A stretch of DNA of 64,000 bases. Source: Bradyrhizobium sp. SZCCHNS1050 (GTDB lineage: Bacteria > Pseudomonadota > Alphaproteobacteria > Rhizobiales > Xanthobacteraceae). Location of the stretch: contig NZ_JAUETR010000002.1 of NCBI RefSeq assembly GCF_032484785.1, forward strand, positions 124,001 through 188,000. The letters run 5' to 3'. Position numbers and translations under genes: made by a program. Numbering within the stretch: the first letter of the stretch is position 1; each line of letters opens with the position of its first letter. This document shows positions 10,760-18,624 of the stretch, in pieces. Below the pieces are notes generated by a model. The model made no database searches. It saw only the letters and a list, made by a program, of their open reading frames with translations, and was not told where the DNA came from.

Positions 10760-11458
10760 TCAGTACTTGCGGTACAGCCCGACCAGCTTGCCTTGGATCT
10801 TCACCCGGTTCGGCGGCAGGATGCGTACCTCGTAGGCGGTGTTGGCCGGCTCCAGCGCGATCGATGCGCCGCGGCGGCGGAAGCGCTTCAGCGTCGCTTC
10901 CTCATCGTCGATCAGCGCCACCACGATGTCGCCGGTGTCGGCGGTCTCGTTGCGCTGGATCAGCGCCATGTCGCCGTCGAGGATGCCGGCATCGACCATG
11001 GAGTCGCCGCGTACCTCGAGCGCGTAGTGATCGCCGTTACCGAGCATGTCGGCAGGCACGCTGATGGTGTGGCTGCGGGTCTGCAGCGCCTCGATCGGGG
11101 TACCGGCGGCGATGCGGCCCATCACCGGCACTGCGACGGGGCGCTCGCCATCGTCCAGCGCGGGAGTGCTGGTGCGCACCTTGCCGAGATTGCCCTCGAT
11201 CACCGATGGGGTGAAGCCGCGGCGGTTGTTGGCGGCCTGTGACAGCTCGGGCAGCTTGATCACCTCGATCGCGCGGGCGCGATTGGGCAGCCGGCGGATG
11301 AAGCCGCGCTCCTCGAGCGCCGTGATCAGGCGATGAATGCCGGACTTCGAGCGCAGATCGAGCGCATCCTTCATCTCGTCGAAGGACGGCGGCACGCCGG
11401 CTTCCTTGAGCCGCTCGTTGATGAACCGCAGAAGTTCGTACTGTTTGCGCGTCAGCAT
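10760..11458 (-). CDS. lexA: LexA repressor, SOS regulator
   Basis: 232 aa. An N-terminal winged helix ([20 protein letters not shown]) binds SOS operators, and the C-terminal S24 peptidase domain self-cleaves on RecA filaments. Visible are the cleavage bond A118-G119 in [11 protein letters not shown], nucleophile S153 in RGDSMVDAG and general base K191 in ATLKRF. The ATG at 11458 is chosen because homologues begin MLTRKQ; upstream residues in frame are not conserved. An alphaproteobacterial LexA box lies 140 bp upstream, indicating autoregulation. Together with moeA upstream it keeps the conserved Rhizobiales order. Confidence 0.97.
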   Translation of the reverse strand: MLTRKQYELLRFINERLKEAGVPPSFDEMKDALDLRSKSGIHRLITALEERGFIRRLPNRARAIEVIKLPELSQAANNRRGFTPSVIEGNLGKVRTSTPALDDGERPVAVPVMGRIAAGTPIEALQTRSHTISVPADMLGNGDHYALEVRGDSMVDAGILDGDMALIQRNETADTGDIVVALIDDEEATLKRFRRRGASIALEPANTAYEVRILPPNRVKIQGKLVGLYRKY

Positions 11459-11598
11459 CTCGACCTGGTCCCCGGTTTGTTGTCGTCCGAGTCCAGGAGC
11501 TGCGCCTCGCGCACAAACCGGCTGAGAGCGCCCTGGAGTCGGACCGTCATCGCGTCGCCCGCAACATACTAAAAACAAATCATGAACGGACACTATAT

Positions 11599-11613
11599 GT
11601 TCGATGTGTGTTC
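11599..11613 (-). promoter_or_regulatory. LexA box (GTTC-N7-GTTC) of lexA
   Basis: The plus strand reads GTTCGATGTGTGTTC, an exact GTTC-N7-GTTC (GAAC-N7-GAAC on the lexA strand), the known alphaproteobacterial SOS operator. A further GAAC half-site lies at 11584-11587. It sits in the 205-bp gap between moeA and lexA, so it should control lexA rather than moeA. Confidence 0.85.
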
Positions 11614-11663
11614 CGCAATCCTAAAAATATGATGAACAGACCGGGCTTTACCGGGGAAGCGGC

Positions 11664-12875
11664 TCAGTTCGGCAGGCGCAGGATCTCGCACGGGCTGCCG
11701 GCAGGCGCCTTCGGAGCAAACGCCGGCCGGATCACCACCGCCTGCGAGAGCGCGAGATTCCCAAGCAGCGACGAATCCTGCTGGCTCACCGGGGTCGCAA
11801 CCAGCGTGCCGTCGGCGCGCTCTTCGAGCCGCGCCCGCAGATAGTCCTCGCGCGAATCGTTCGGCCCGAGCTCGCGGCCGAGCAGGGCGGTCTCGCGCGG
11901 CATCACGGCCTCGTCGCGGCCGAGCAGCCGCCGAATCAGCGGCACCAGGAACAGGAGGGCGCAGACATAGGACGACACCGGATTGCCGGGCAGTCCGATC
12001 ACCCTGACGTCGCCGAGCCGTCCGTGCATCATCGGCTTGCCCGGCCGCATCGCGATCTTCCAGAACGCCATCTCGACGCCCTCGGCTTCGAGCGCCTGCT
12101 TGACCAGGTCGTGATCGCCGACCGAGGCGCCGCCGGTCGTGATCAAGATGTCGGCCTTGGCCTCTCGGGCCCGGCGGATGCCGGCGATCGTCGCCTCCAT
12201 CGTATCCGCGGCGATGCCGAGATCGATCGGGGTCCCGCCCTCGTTGCGCACCAGCGCCCGCAAGGCGTAGCCGTTGGAATAGACGATCTGGCCCGGGCCG
12301 GGCGTCGAGCCCGGCATCACCAGCTCGTCGCCGGTGGCGAGCAGCGCCACCTTCGGCCGGCGCCGCACCGGCAGCGCCGGATGATTCATGCTGGCCGCCA
12401 GCGACAGGTCGCGGTCGCTGAGCCGGCGCCCGGACTTCAGCAGCACCATGCCCTGGTGAAAGTCGACGCCCGCCGGCCGGATATGCCGGCCCTTGATCGC
12501 GGCCTCGGTGATCACGACGTGGCCATCTTCGGCGATTGTGTCCTCCTGGATCACCACCGCGTCCGCGCCCTCCGGAACAACGCCACCGGTGAAGATCCGC
12601 GCCGCCTCGCCGGGTCCAACCACGCGATCGAACGGCCGCCCTGCCGCAACCTCGCCGATGATCTTCAGCCGCGCCTTGGCCTGGGCGGCGTCCGCCGCGC
12701 GCACGGCATAGCCGTCCATTGCCGACATCGCCTCGGGCGGCTGCGTCCGCAGCGCCGCGATGTCCCGCGCCAGGATGCGGTGAAACGCTTCGTCCAGCCC
12801 GACCTGCTCCTCGGCCAGCGGTTCGGCGCCGGCGAGCACGGCGGACAACGCATCAGACACCGGCATCAGGGCCAT
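11664..12875 (-). CDS. moeA: Molybdopterin molybdenumtransferase MoeA
   Basis: 403 aa. It inserts molybdate into adenylylated molybdopterin in molybdenum cofactor synthesis. Signatures are PPEAMSAMDGYAVRAAD (N-terminal), TGGVVPEGADAVVIQED, the MoCF-binding motif ITTGGASVGDHDLV and the C-terminal barrel IGLPGNPVSSYV. The ATG at 12875 follows an AAGGAA ribosome binding site; 12866 is a possible alternative. In relatives it directly follows moaC; here the two are 8.6 kb apart. It is upstream of lexA on the same strand with its own SOS-controlled promoter between. Confidence 0.95.
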   Translation of the reverse strand: MALMPVSDALSAVLAGAEPLAEEQVGLDEAFHRILARDIAALRTQPPEAMSAMDGYAVRAADAAQAKARLKIIGEVAAGRPFDRVVGPGEAARIFTGGVVPEGADAVVIQEDTIAEDGHVVITEAAIKGRHIRPAGVDFHQGMVLLKSGRRLSDRDLSLAASMNHPALPVRRRPKVALLATGDELVMPGSTPGPGQIVYSNGYALRALVRNEGGTPIDLGIAADTMEATIAGIRRAREAKADILITTGGASVGDHDLVKQALEAEGVEMAFWKIAMRPGKPMMHGRLGDVRVIGLPGNPVSSYVCALLFLVPLIRRLLGRDEAVMPRETALLGRELGPNDSREDYLRARLEERADGTLVATPVSQQDSSLLGNLALSQAVVIRPAFAPKAPAGSPCEILRLPN

Positions 12876-13006
12876 GAGAGTTCCTTCGGACGGAGACGGC
12901 AGATCGAATGAATCGCCTTCTAACCGAACGCGCACGGCGCGGCCAAGGGCCTAGGCCGCTCCCTGCGTTCTGACCGTCTGCTGTGGGCCGTTTCCGGGCC
13001 GCTGCC

Positions 13007-13708
13007 TCACGATCGCGCGAGAAAGTCCGCAATCAACCGCATGACCTCCTGCGGACGTTCCAGGCTCGGCAGGTGCGCCGTTCCGGCCAGCTCATGTCCT
13101 GACCCGTTCGGCATTGTTGCGGCGAGCAGCCTGCTTCGCTGCTGGATGTGAGGAAAGTCCAAGTCCCCCCGGATGACGAGCGATGGCGCGACGATCTCCG
13201 CGAGGCGTGGGAAGGCTGGTGCCACATCGAGAGTCGCGCCGGTTGGCGGCGCGCGGAGTGCGGCGGCGTTCTTCTTCAGGAACGTCTCGCGCGGCTCGCC
13301 GGAGATGCGTCCCTCGCGCTGCAAGGGACCGTCGACCCACAGATGCGCCTTGATAGCGCTGACCCGATCCCAATCCTGTGCGGCCTCGGCAGCGGCCAAC
13401 GACGCCGTTAGCGCCTTGATCTCCGGTGGATAGACCGGCTCCGGCGCGCCGCTGATCGAAGGTGCGATCAGCACCAGCGATGCCATACGTGACGGATGGC
13501 GAAGCGCGAAGTCGAGCGCGATGCGGCCTCCTTGCGAGCAGGCAATCAGCGTCGCCGGCCGCGCCGGCGCGAGCGCGTCGACGACGGCGAGCAGGTCCTC
13601 GACCGGAGAATGAGCTTCCTCATAGGCGACCGTCTCACCAAATCCGCGCCGGTCATAGGCGATCGTCATATGCGTTGCCGCGACGCCCTCGATCTGCACG
13701 CGCCACAT
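13007..13708 (-). pseudogene. Alpha/beta hydrolase lacking its N-terminus
   Basis: 233 aa open frame. The nucleophile elbow IACSQGGRIAL, acid RGDLDFPH and catalytic His in LAGTAHLPSLERP are present. The frame begins at MWRVQIEG, which in this family normally follows the first beta strand and the oxyanion HG loop; roughly 25-30 residues are missing. The codons immediately upstream (IGWSTVQCSS) do not resemble the family. Its ATG shares the bases CATG with the ATG of another truncated hydrolase on the opposite strand. A short functional form is not excluded, but loss of the oxyanion loop argues for a remnant. It lies just upstream of moeA on the same strand. Confidence 0.6.
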
Positions 13709-13970
13709 GGACGAGCATTGGACCGTGGACCAGCCGATCTACGATCCCAGCACGATCGACTGCCCGGTTCTCGTGCTCGCGACGGAATGGGATGTGGATG
13801 TCCGCTTCGGGATGGCGCACGACCTGTTCGTTCGCCTCGTGAGCGCGCCATACAAGCGCCTGGTCGAGATCGGGCAGGGCACGCACATGATCCTGATGGA
13901 GCGGAATCGACGGCAGGCGTTCGACGTGGTGATCGGATTTCTCAACGAGCGCGTCGTGCCGGCGCGTTGA
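13707..13970 (+). pseudogene. C-terminal fragment of a second alpha/beta hydrolase
   Basis: 87 codons: YDPSTIDCPVLVLATEWDVD carries the catalytic acid strand, and EIGQGTHMILMERNRRQAFD the catalytic His strand and last helix. The nucleophile half of the enzyme is absent. Upstream in frame (TPSICTRH) is antisense to the neighbouring hydrolase and not family-like. It can only be a fragment, left by a deletion or rearrangement whose junction is at about 13706. Confidence 0.72.
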
Positions 13971-13996
13971 TCGTCGCGCGGACGACCTGCACCGCG

Positions 13997-14242
13997 TCAG
14001 AGCGGATGCCGAATCCAGACATTCGGCTCGACATAGGCGGCACGGTCGTGCTCGACCGACGCGAGCACGGGCACGAGAGCACCGGGGACCTCGATCTCGC
14101 CCGAGCTGTCGAAGGTCACGCCGGTCCATTGCGACCAATCGGCGAGCGTGCCGACGATGGTCATCGAGCACGGCGCGATCTTGACGATCTCGCCGCCGAT
14201 GCCGATGCGCTTAGGCGCCGGCTCGTCTGCGGCCAGCGGATG
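13997..14242 (-). pseudogene. C-terminal remnant of an unidentified conserved protein
   Basis: About 80 codons ending at 13997, including GIGGEIVKIAPCSM, TLADWSQWTGVTFDSSGEIE and YVEPNVWIRH, have clear protein character: hydrophobic-polar pattern and GC-rich third positions. Upstream of about 14242 the frame degenerates, and by 14289 it runs into a dispersed repeat. No start codon with a ribosome binding site was found. I read it as the tail of a gene truncated on its 5' side; the family is not recognised. Confidence 0.5.
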
Positions 14243-14288
14243 TGGCGGGAGACGGGCCGGATGGCGCCGTTGCCGGCGGTCGCATTTA

Positions 14289-14745
14289 GGATTCGCTTTT
14301 TCGGAAAAAGCTGCTATGCTGATTTGGTCCCGTGCTCGACAGGAGGGGCGCTTCGCGATCGTCACGGACGTGGAGCGCGGGATGCGGTGGCCGCGACGTG
14401 TCGCAGCGTGCCCTGATGGCGCGCGGACGAACGGCATGGCGCGGACGTGAAGTCGCGTGGTCCTGGCATCCCGAAGCTGATGCCAAGCCGAAGGGTGCTG
14501 ATGATCCCGTCGGCGACGGTGGCCAACAAGCCGGGCACCGGGGAGATCGCGTATAAGCGTGAAGACCATCGCGCAGGGAATGCCGGATGTCGGCTGGACC
14601 TGTGGTGACTGCCGCCTGCTTTTTTTCTGCAGGCGGGCCATGGGTTGCGGCCTGCAGCCCGGCATTCCCTGCGCCCTCCGATTGGAGGAGGGTGAAATGA
14701 GAGCAGCAAAGCTCGGGCACATCGTGTCGCGAGAACAATTTTGCA
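14289..14745 (+). repeat. Dispersed ~460-bp element, copy A
   Basis: This stretch matches, in inverted orientation, the region 33300-33775 along almost its whole length. Shared blocks include GAGGGGCGCTTCGCG, GGGATGCGGTGG, CGGACGAACG, ATGGTCCTGG/GTGGTCCTGG, CCGGGGAGA, GTATAAG and the arms GCGCAGGGAATGCCGG and CCGGCATTCCCTGCGC (14571-14586 and 14660-14675), which flank a T-rich loop region. It gives spurious open frames on both strands but no consistent protein. I recall similar sequence being very common between genes in Bradyrhizobium and Rhodopseudomonas; that is memory, not a search. Confidence 0.75.
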
Positions 14746-14756
14746 CGAGTGGGCAC

Positions 14757-14806
14757 CGTCATTGCGAGCGCAGCCTTTCAGAACGTCACGCCGCTGGCCA
14801 TGACGC
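14757..14806. repeat. Degenerate REP-like palindrome half
   Basis: CGTCATTGCGAGCGCAG at 14757 matches the first arm of the repeats at 30282 and 39262. A weak second arm (GGCCATGACGCACC) follows. It lies at the downstream end of the HAD gene and looks like a worn copy of that family. Confidence 0.45.
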
Positions 14807-14823
14807 ACCCTTGCGCGACGCGA

Positions 14824-15453
14824 TCAGATCCCGAGCGCCTCCAGCGCCGCGGCGATGTCGGCCGTCGAGCGCACCAGCACCGCCTGCAGCCCGCTCGTTC
14901 GCGCGCCGTCGATGTTTTCAGCGAGATCGTCGAAGAAAACGATCCGCTCGGCCGGCGCGCCGATCGCCCGCACCACGTGATCATACGCCTCGGCATCCGG
15001 CTTTCGCAGGCCGATCGACGACGACAGGAAGATCTCGCGAAAGTGACCAAGCAGGTCGGCATAGCGCGGCGAGAAGTGATCGATGTGCGGCTGGTTGGTG
15101 TTGGAGAAGGCATAGAGCGGCAGTCTCGAAGCCGCGCGTGCGAGCAGCGGGGCGATGCCCGGCATCGGGCCGACGAAGATCGCGTTCCAGCCGTCGAGAA
15201 ACTGCGCGTCGGTGATGTCGATGCCGAGTTGCCGGCGCAGGTTGGCGAAGAACGCGGCATCGGAGACGGTGCCGCGCTCGTGCCCGTGATAGATCTCGTC
15301 GCGCACGAAGCGCGCGGCGATGCGCTCCGGCGGACAGCCGGCATGCGCTGCCCAGCGCGAGACCACCTGGACGAAATCGATGTCGATGACGACGCGGCCG
15401 AGGTCGAACAGCAGCGCGTCGGCGACGCCGGGGCGGAGAGCGGAGGCGGGCAT
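14824..15453 (-). CDS. HAD-superfamily phosphatase, YihX-like
   Basis: 209 aa. HAD motif I is ALLFDLGRVVIDIDF: the nucleophile Asp is present but the usual second Asp is Gly, as in YihX-type enzymes (FDLGxV). Motif II is YAFSNTN, motif III includes GLRKPDAEAY, and motif IV is IVFFDDLAENI. A helical cap lies between motifs I and II. YihX in E. coli dephosphorylates glucose-1-phosphate; the substrate here is unknown. It starts ATG at 15453, 45 bp downstream of the FMN oxidase stop on the same strand, so the two may be co-transcribed. Confidence 0.82.
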   Translation of the reverse strand: MPASALRPGVADALLFDLGRVVIDIDFVQVVSRWAAHAGCPPERIAARFVRDEIYHGHERGTVSDAAFFANLRRQLGIDITDAQFLDGWNAIFVGPMPGIAPLLARAASRLPLYAFSNTNQPHIDHFSPRYADLLGHFREIFLSSSIGLRKPDAEAYDHVVRAIGAPAERIVFFDDLAENIDGARTSGLQAVLVRSTADIAAALEALGI

Positions 15454-15498
15454 GGGGCGGGTCGACGATGCCTTGCGTGGGACGGAAGCGGCGCCTCC

Positions 15499-16635
15499 TC
15501 AATACCGGTAGGGCTCGATGTCGACCAGCGGAAACGCGCTGACCACGCTCGGCAGGTTGGTGGCGGCCGCCGGATGCAGATAGGACGCGTTCAGCTCCGC
15601 GAACGAGGTGACGCCGAGCAGGCCGAGCGTGCGGATCACCTCGTCCTCCAGCAGCTCGAGCATGCGCAGGATGCCGTCCTCGCCGGCCGCGGCGAGCGCC
15701 CAGCATTGCAGCCGGCCGATGCCGACGAGGTCGGCGCCGGAGGCGATCGCCTTGACGATGTCGGTGCCGCGGCAGAAGCCGCCGTCGACCATGATCTTTG
15801 CCCGGCTCTTCACGGCGGCGACGATCTCCGGCAGCACATGCATGGCTCCGCGGCCATGGTCGAGCTGGCGGCCGCCATGGTTGGAGACGTAGATCCAGTC
15901 GACGCCGTGATCGACCGCAATCTGCGCGTCCTCGGCGGTCGCGATGCCCTTGATGATCAGCGGCAGCTTGAACTTGTCCTTGATCAGCTTGACGGTGTGC
16001 CAGCTCAGCGCCTTCTGGTGGTCGCCGCCGGTCGCGCGCAGCCGGCTTTCGCGGACGTAGCGCTTGGCGATGTCGCGCTCACGCCGGCTGTAATGGGCGG
16101 TGTCGACGGTCAGGCAGAACGCGGTGTAGCTGTTGGCGACCGCCCGGCTCACATAGTCCTCGACGAAGGCGTCGTCGCCGCGGACATAGAGCTGGAAGAT
16201 TCGCAGCGCGTCGGGCGCGGCCTCGGCGGTCTTCTCCAGCCCGGGTTCCGACACCGAGCTCAGCATGTGCACGGCTCCGAATCGGCCCGCCCCGCGGGCC
16301 ACGCTGGCCGCCCCTGCCGGATCGAAGATTTCGAGCGCACCGACCGGGGCCATGACCACCGGCAGGCGCAGCTTGCGTCCGAAAGTTTCAACCGAGGCAT
16401 CGACCCTGGACACGTCGCGCAGCACGCGCGGACGGAACGCGATCTCGTCGAGCGCCATCCGGTTCCGGCGCAGCGTGGTCTCGGTTTCGGCCCCGCCGAT
16501 GATGTAGTCCCAGGCGTTCTGGTTGAGCTGGGCGCGCGCCTTGCGGATGAGCTCGTGCAGGTTCTGGAACTTCTCGTCGCTCGAGCCGAGTTCGACGTTC
16601 CGCCACCCGGCCTCGATCGGGGTCCGTTGGTTCAT
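15499..16635 (-). CDS. FMN-dependent alpha-hydroxy-acid oxidase/dehydrogenase
   Basis: 378 aa TIM-barrel enzyme of the lactate/glycolate/mandelate oxidase family. It shows AWDYIIGGAETETTLRRN (N-terminal FMN region), VVMAPVGALEIF, FQLYVRGDDAFVEDY, the active-site block YVSNHGGRQLDHGRGAMHVLPE and the phosphate-binding VDGGFCRGTDIVKAIASGAD. It should oxidise a 2-hydroxy acid; the substrate is not determined. The ATG at 16635 follows a GGGAGG ribosome binding site and fits the family length; the frame is open far upstream but that part is antisense to the S41 protease gene. Confidence 0.9.
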   Translation of the reverse strand: MNQRTPIEAGWRNVELGSSDEKFQNLHELIRKARAQLNQNAWDYIIGGAETETTLRRNRMALDEIAFRPRVLRDVSRVDASVETFGRKLRLPVVMAPVGALEIFDPAGAASVARGAGRFGAVHMLSSVSEPGLEKTAEAAPDALRIFQLYVRGDDAFVEDYVSRAVANSYTAFCLTVDTAHYSRRERDIAKRYVRESRLRATGGDHQKALSWHTVKLIKDKFKLPLIIKGIATAEDAQIAVDHGVDWIYVSNHGGRQLDHGRGAMHVLPEIVAAVKSRAKIMVDGGFCRGTDIVKAIASGADLVGIGRLQCWALAAAGEDGILRMLELLEDEVIRTLGLLGVTSFAELNASYLHPAAATNLPSVVSAFPLVDIEPYRY

Positions 16636-17055
16636 GTTTGCCTCCCAGCGACTGTCATGCTTGCGGTTTTGCTGCGGAGCATTGCCCATCGAGCGGGCCG
16701 GGAGCAAGCCATTCCGAACTCGAGCTTCCCGGGCGCGCGCGGGGAGCGGCGCCCCGCAGGCCCAGGCCATCAAATCGCGGCGTGGTACACGGCTCGTCGA
16801 ATTGTGATCATGGGTGTCCGTGAAAGCCGGGGTATGTTCAGCCGGGCCCGGCGCCGGCGCAGCCTTGAGCTTGATTTCAGCCTGTGAACGTCCATTTCGG
16901 ATGCGAGCGCCGGCGGTCGGGCCCCGGTACGGCGGCGCAATATCGGCCTTGAAGAAACCGGAAATGTGGTGTGTGTTCGCAACACAAATCGCGCCGGCGA
17001 TGCGTGCGGACCATTTGATCGGCCGGCCATCCAACAAACGCTCGGGAAGCAAACA
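16636..17055. other. Divergent intergenic region of the FMN oxidase and S41 protease
   Basis: 420 bp between divergent starts. No convincing gene. It holds the palindrome TGTGTTCGCAACACA at 16972-16986 and must contain both promoters; no clear -35/-10 pair could be assigned. Confidence 0.5.
16972..16986. promoter_or_regulatory. Palindrome TGTGTT-CGC-AACACA upstream of the S41 protease
   Basis: Perfect 6-bp inverted repeat around three bases, 70 bp before the protease ATG. The size and symmetry suit a dimeric repressor operator. The cognate regulator is not evident nearby. Confidence 0.35.
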
Positions 17056-18390
17056 ATGCGAAAAAACTGGCTGTTCTTGGCGGGCACGATGACCGGCGTC
17101 GGGCTGACCCTGATGGTCACGGGTCCCGACGGCGCGCAACTCGTTGCGAAGGCCAAGGCCGCGGCCGGCATGGCCGACACCTATTCGCAGCTCAATCTGT
17201 TCGGCGCGGTGTTCGAGCGTGTTCGCGCCGACTATGTCGAGAAGCCGAGCGATCCCGCGCTGATCGAAGGCGCCATCAACGGCATGGTGTCCTCGCTCGA
17301 TCCGCATTCGCGCTACATGAACGACAAGTCCTGGCGCGACATGCAGGAGACCACGTCCGGCGAGTTCGGCGGACTCGGTCTCGAGGTCACCATGGAGGAG
17401 GGCTTGGTCAAGGTCGTCGCGCCGATCGATGACACGCCCGCGTCCAAGGCCGGCGTTCTCTCGGGCGATCTCATTGCCAAGATCGACGGCGAGGCGGTGC
17501 AGGGACTGACGCTCGAGCAGGCCGTCGCCAAGATGAAGGGCGGCGTCAACACCAAGACCAAGCTCACCATCATGCGCAAGGGCAAGGACGCACCGCTCGA
17601 CGTTACGCTGACGCGCGAGATCATCAAGGTGCGCCCGGTGCGCTATCACACCGAAGGCGGCGACATCGGTTATATCCGCATCACATCCTTCAACGAGCAG
17701 ACCACCGAGAGTCTGCGCAAGGCGGTCGCCAGCATCTCCAAGGAGATCCCGCAGGAGAAGCTCGCCGGCTACGTGGTCGACCTGCGCAACAATCCGGGCG
17801 GGCTGCTCGATCAGGCCGTGTCGGTCTCCAGCACGTTCCTGCCGCGGGGCGAGGTGGTCTCCACCCGCGGCCGCAATCCGGAGGAGACGCAGCGCTTCAC
17901 CGCGCGCGGCGGCGACCTCACCAAGGGCAAGCCGCTCGTGGTGCTGATCAATGGCGGCTCGGCCTCGGCGTCGGAGATCGTGGCCGGCGCGCTGCACGAT
18001 CACAAGCGTGCGACCCTGGTCGGCACGCGCTCGTTCGGCAAGGGCTCGGTGCAGACCATCATTCCGCTCGGCGCTGGCAACGGCGCGCTGGCGCTGACCA
18101 CGGCGCGCTACTACACGCCGTCGGGCCGCTCGATCCAGGCGCAGGGCATCGCGCCGGACATCGAGGTGAAGCAGGACGTGCCGGACGAACTGAAGGATCG
18201 CGGCGACCTCAAGGGCGAGGCCGGCATGCGCGGCCATCTCTCCGCTGCCGACGGCACCGAGCAGACCGGCTCGCAGTCCTACGTTCCGCCGGACGAGAAG
18301 GACGACAAGGCGCTGCACGCCGCATTCAACGTGCTGCGGGGCGTCACGGTGAACGCTGACGTCCGCGCCAAGGCGGCGGTGCCGAACTGA
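17056..18390 (+). CDS. S41-family carboxy-terminal processing protease
   Basis: 444 aa. An N-terminal hydrophobic signal/anchor (RKNWLFLAGTMTGVGLTLMV) directs it to the periplasm. Next come a helical cap (YSQLNLFGAVFERVRADYVE), a PDZ domain (about residues 95-180) and the S41 domain with nucleophile Ser in NGGSASASEIVAG and general-base Lys in GTRSFGKGSVQT. It would cleave exposed C-termini of envelope proteins. The ATG at 17056 follows GGGAAG. Rhizobial ctpA is usually next to other genes (an M23 peptidase), so this lone copy in an accessory block may be a paralogue. Confidence 0.9.
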   Translation: MRKNWLFLAGTMTGVGLTLMVTGPDGAQLVAKAKAAAGMADTYSQLNLFGAVFERVRADYVEKPSDPALIEGAINGMVSSLDPHSRYMNDKSWRDMQETTSGEFGGLGLEVTMEEGLVKVVAPIDDTPASKAGVLSGDLIAKIDGEAVQGLTLEQAVAKMKGGVNTKTKLTIMRKGKDAPLDVTLTREIIKVRPVRYHTEGGDIGYIRITSFNEQTTESLRKAVASISKEIPQEKLAGYVVDLRNNPGGLLDQAVSVSSTFLPRGEVVSTRGRNPEETQRFTARGGDLTKGKPLVVLINGGSASASEIVAGALHDHKRATLVGTRSFGKGSVQTIIPLGAGNGALALTTARYYTPSGRSIQAQGIAPDIEVKQDVPDELKDRGDLKGEAGMRGHLSAADGTEQTGSQSYVPPDEKDDKALHAAFNVLRGVTVNADVRAKAAVPN

Positions 18391-18434
18391 TCTGCGAAGC
18401 GGGCGGGTGCGCGGCTTGCGATGCTCACACCCGA

Positions 18435-18468
18435 CGGGGCGGCCCTGAGGCCGTCCCGCCGTGGTTTT
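18435..18468 (+). terminator. Probable terminator of the S41 protease gene
   Basis: GGGGCGGCC (from 18436) pairs with GGCCGTCCC around CTGA with one mismatch, and TTTT follows at 18464-18467, about 45 bp after the stop codon. Confidence 0.5.
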
Positions 18469-18624
18469 CGACCAGCGTGTACAGGCGAACACGGAGTATG
18501 TCCGTCTGTGTCCCGTAGATCATGGCGGCGCCGTGGACTTCAAGGCACGACCAGTCGGCAGGGTTTGAATCTGGCTTGCGGAAAAGCCTCAAATTGCAAC
18601 GGTATTTATCGGTTCGGAACCGGC

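Noticed and set aside
14286..14808. Several open frames of about 100-250 codons within dispersed element copy A
   Set aside because: The frames are not conserved in copy B, where indels shift them; the shared unit is the nucleotide sequence.
16636..18492. Upstream extension of the FMN oxidase reading frame to about 997 codons
   Set aside because: The extra part is antisense to the S41 protease, has shadow composition, and a strong ribosome binding site sits at the internal ATG 16635.
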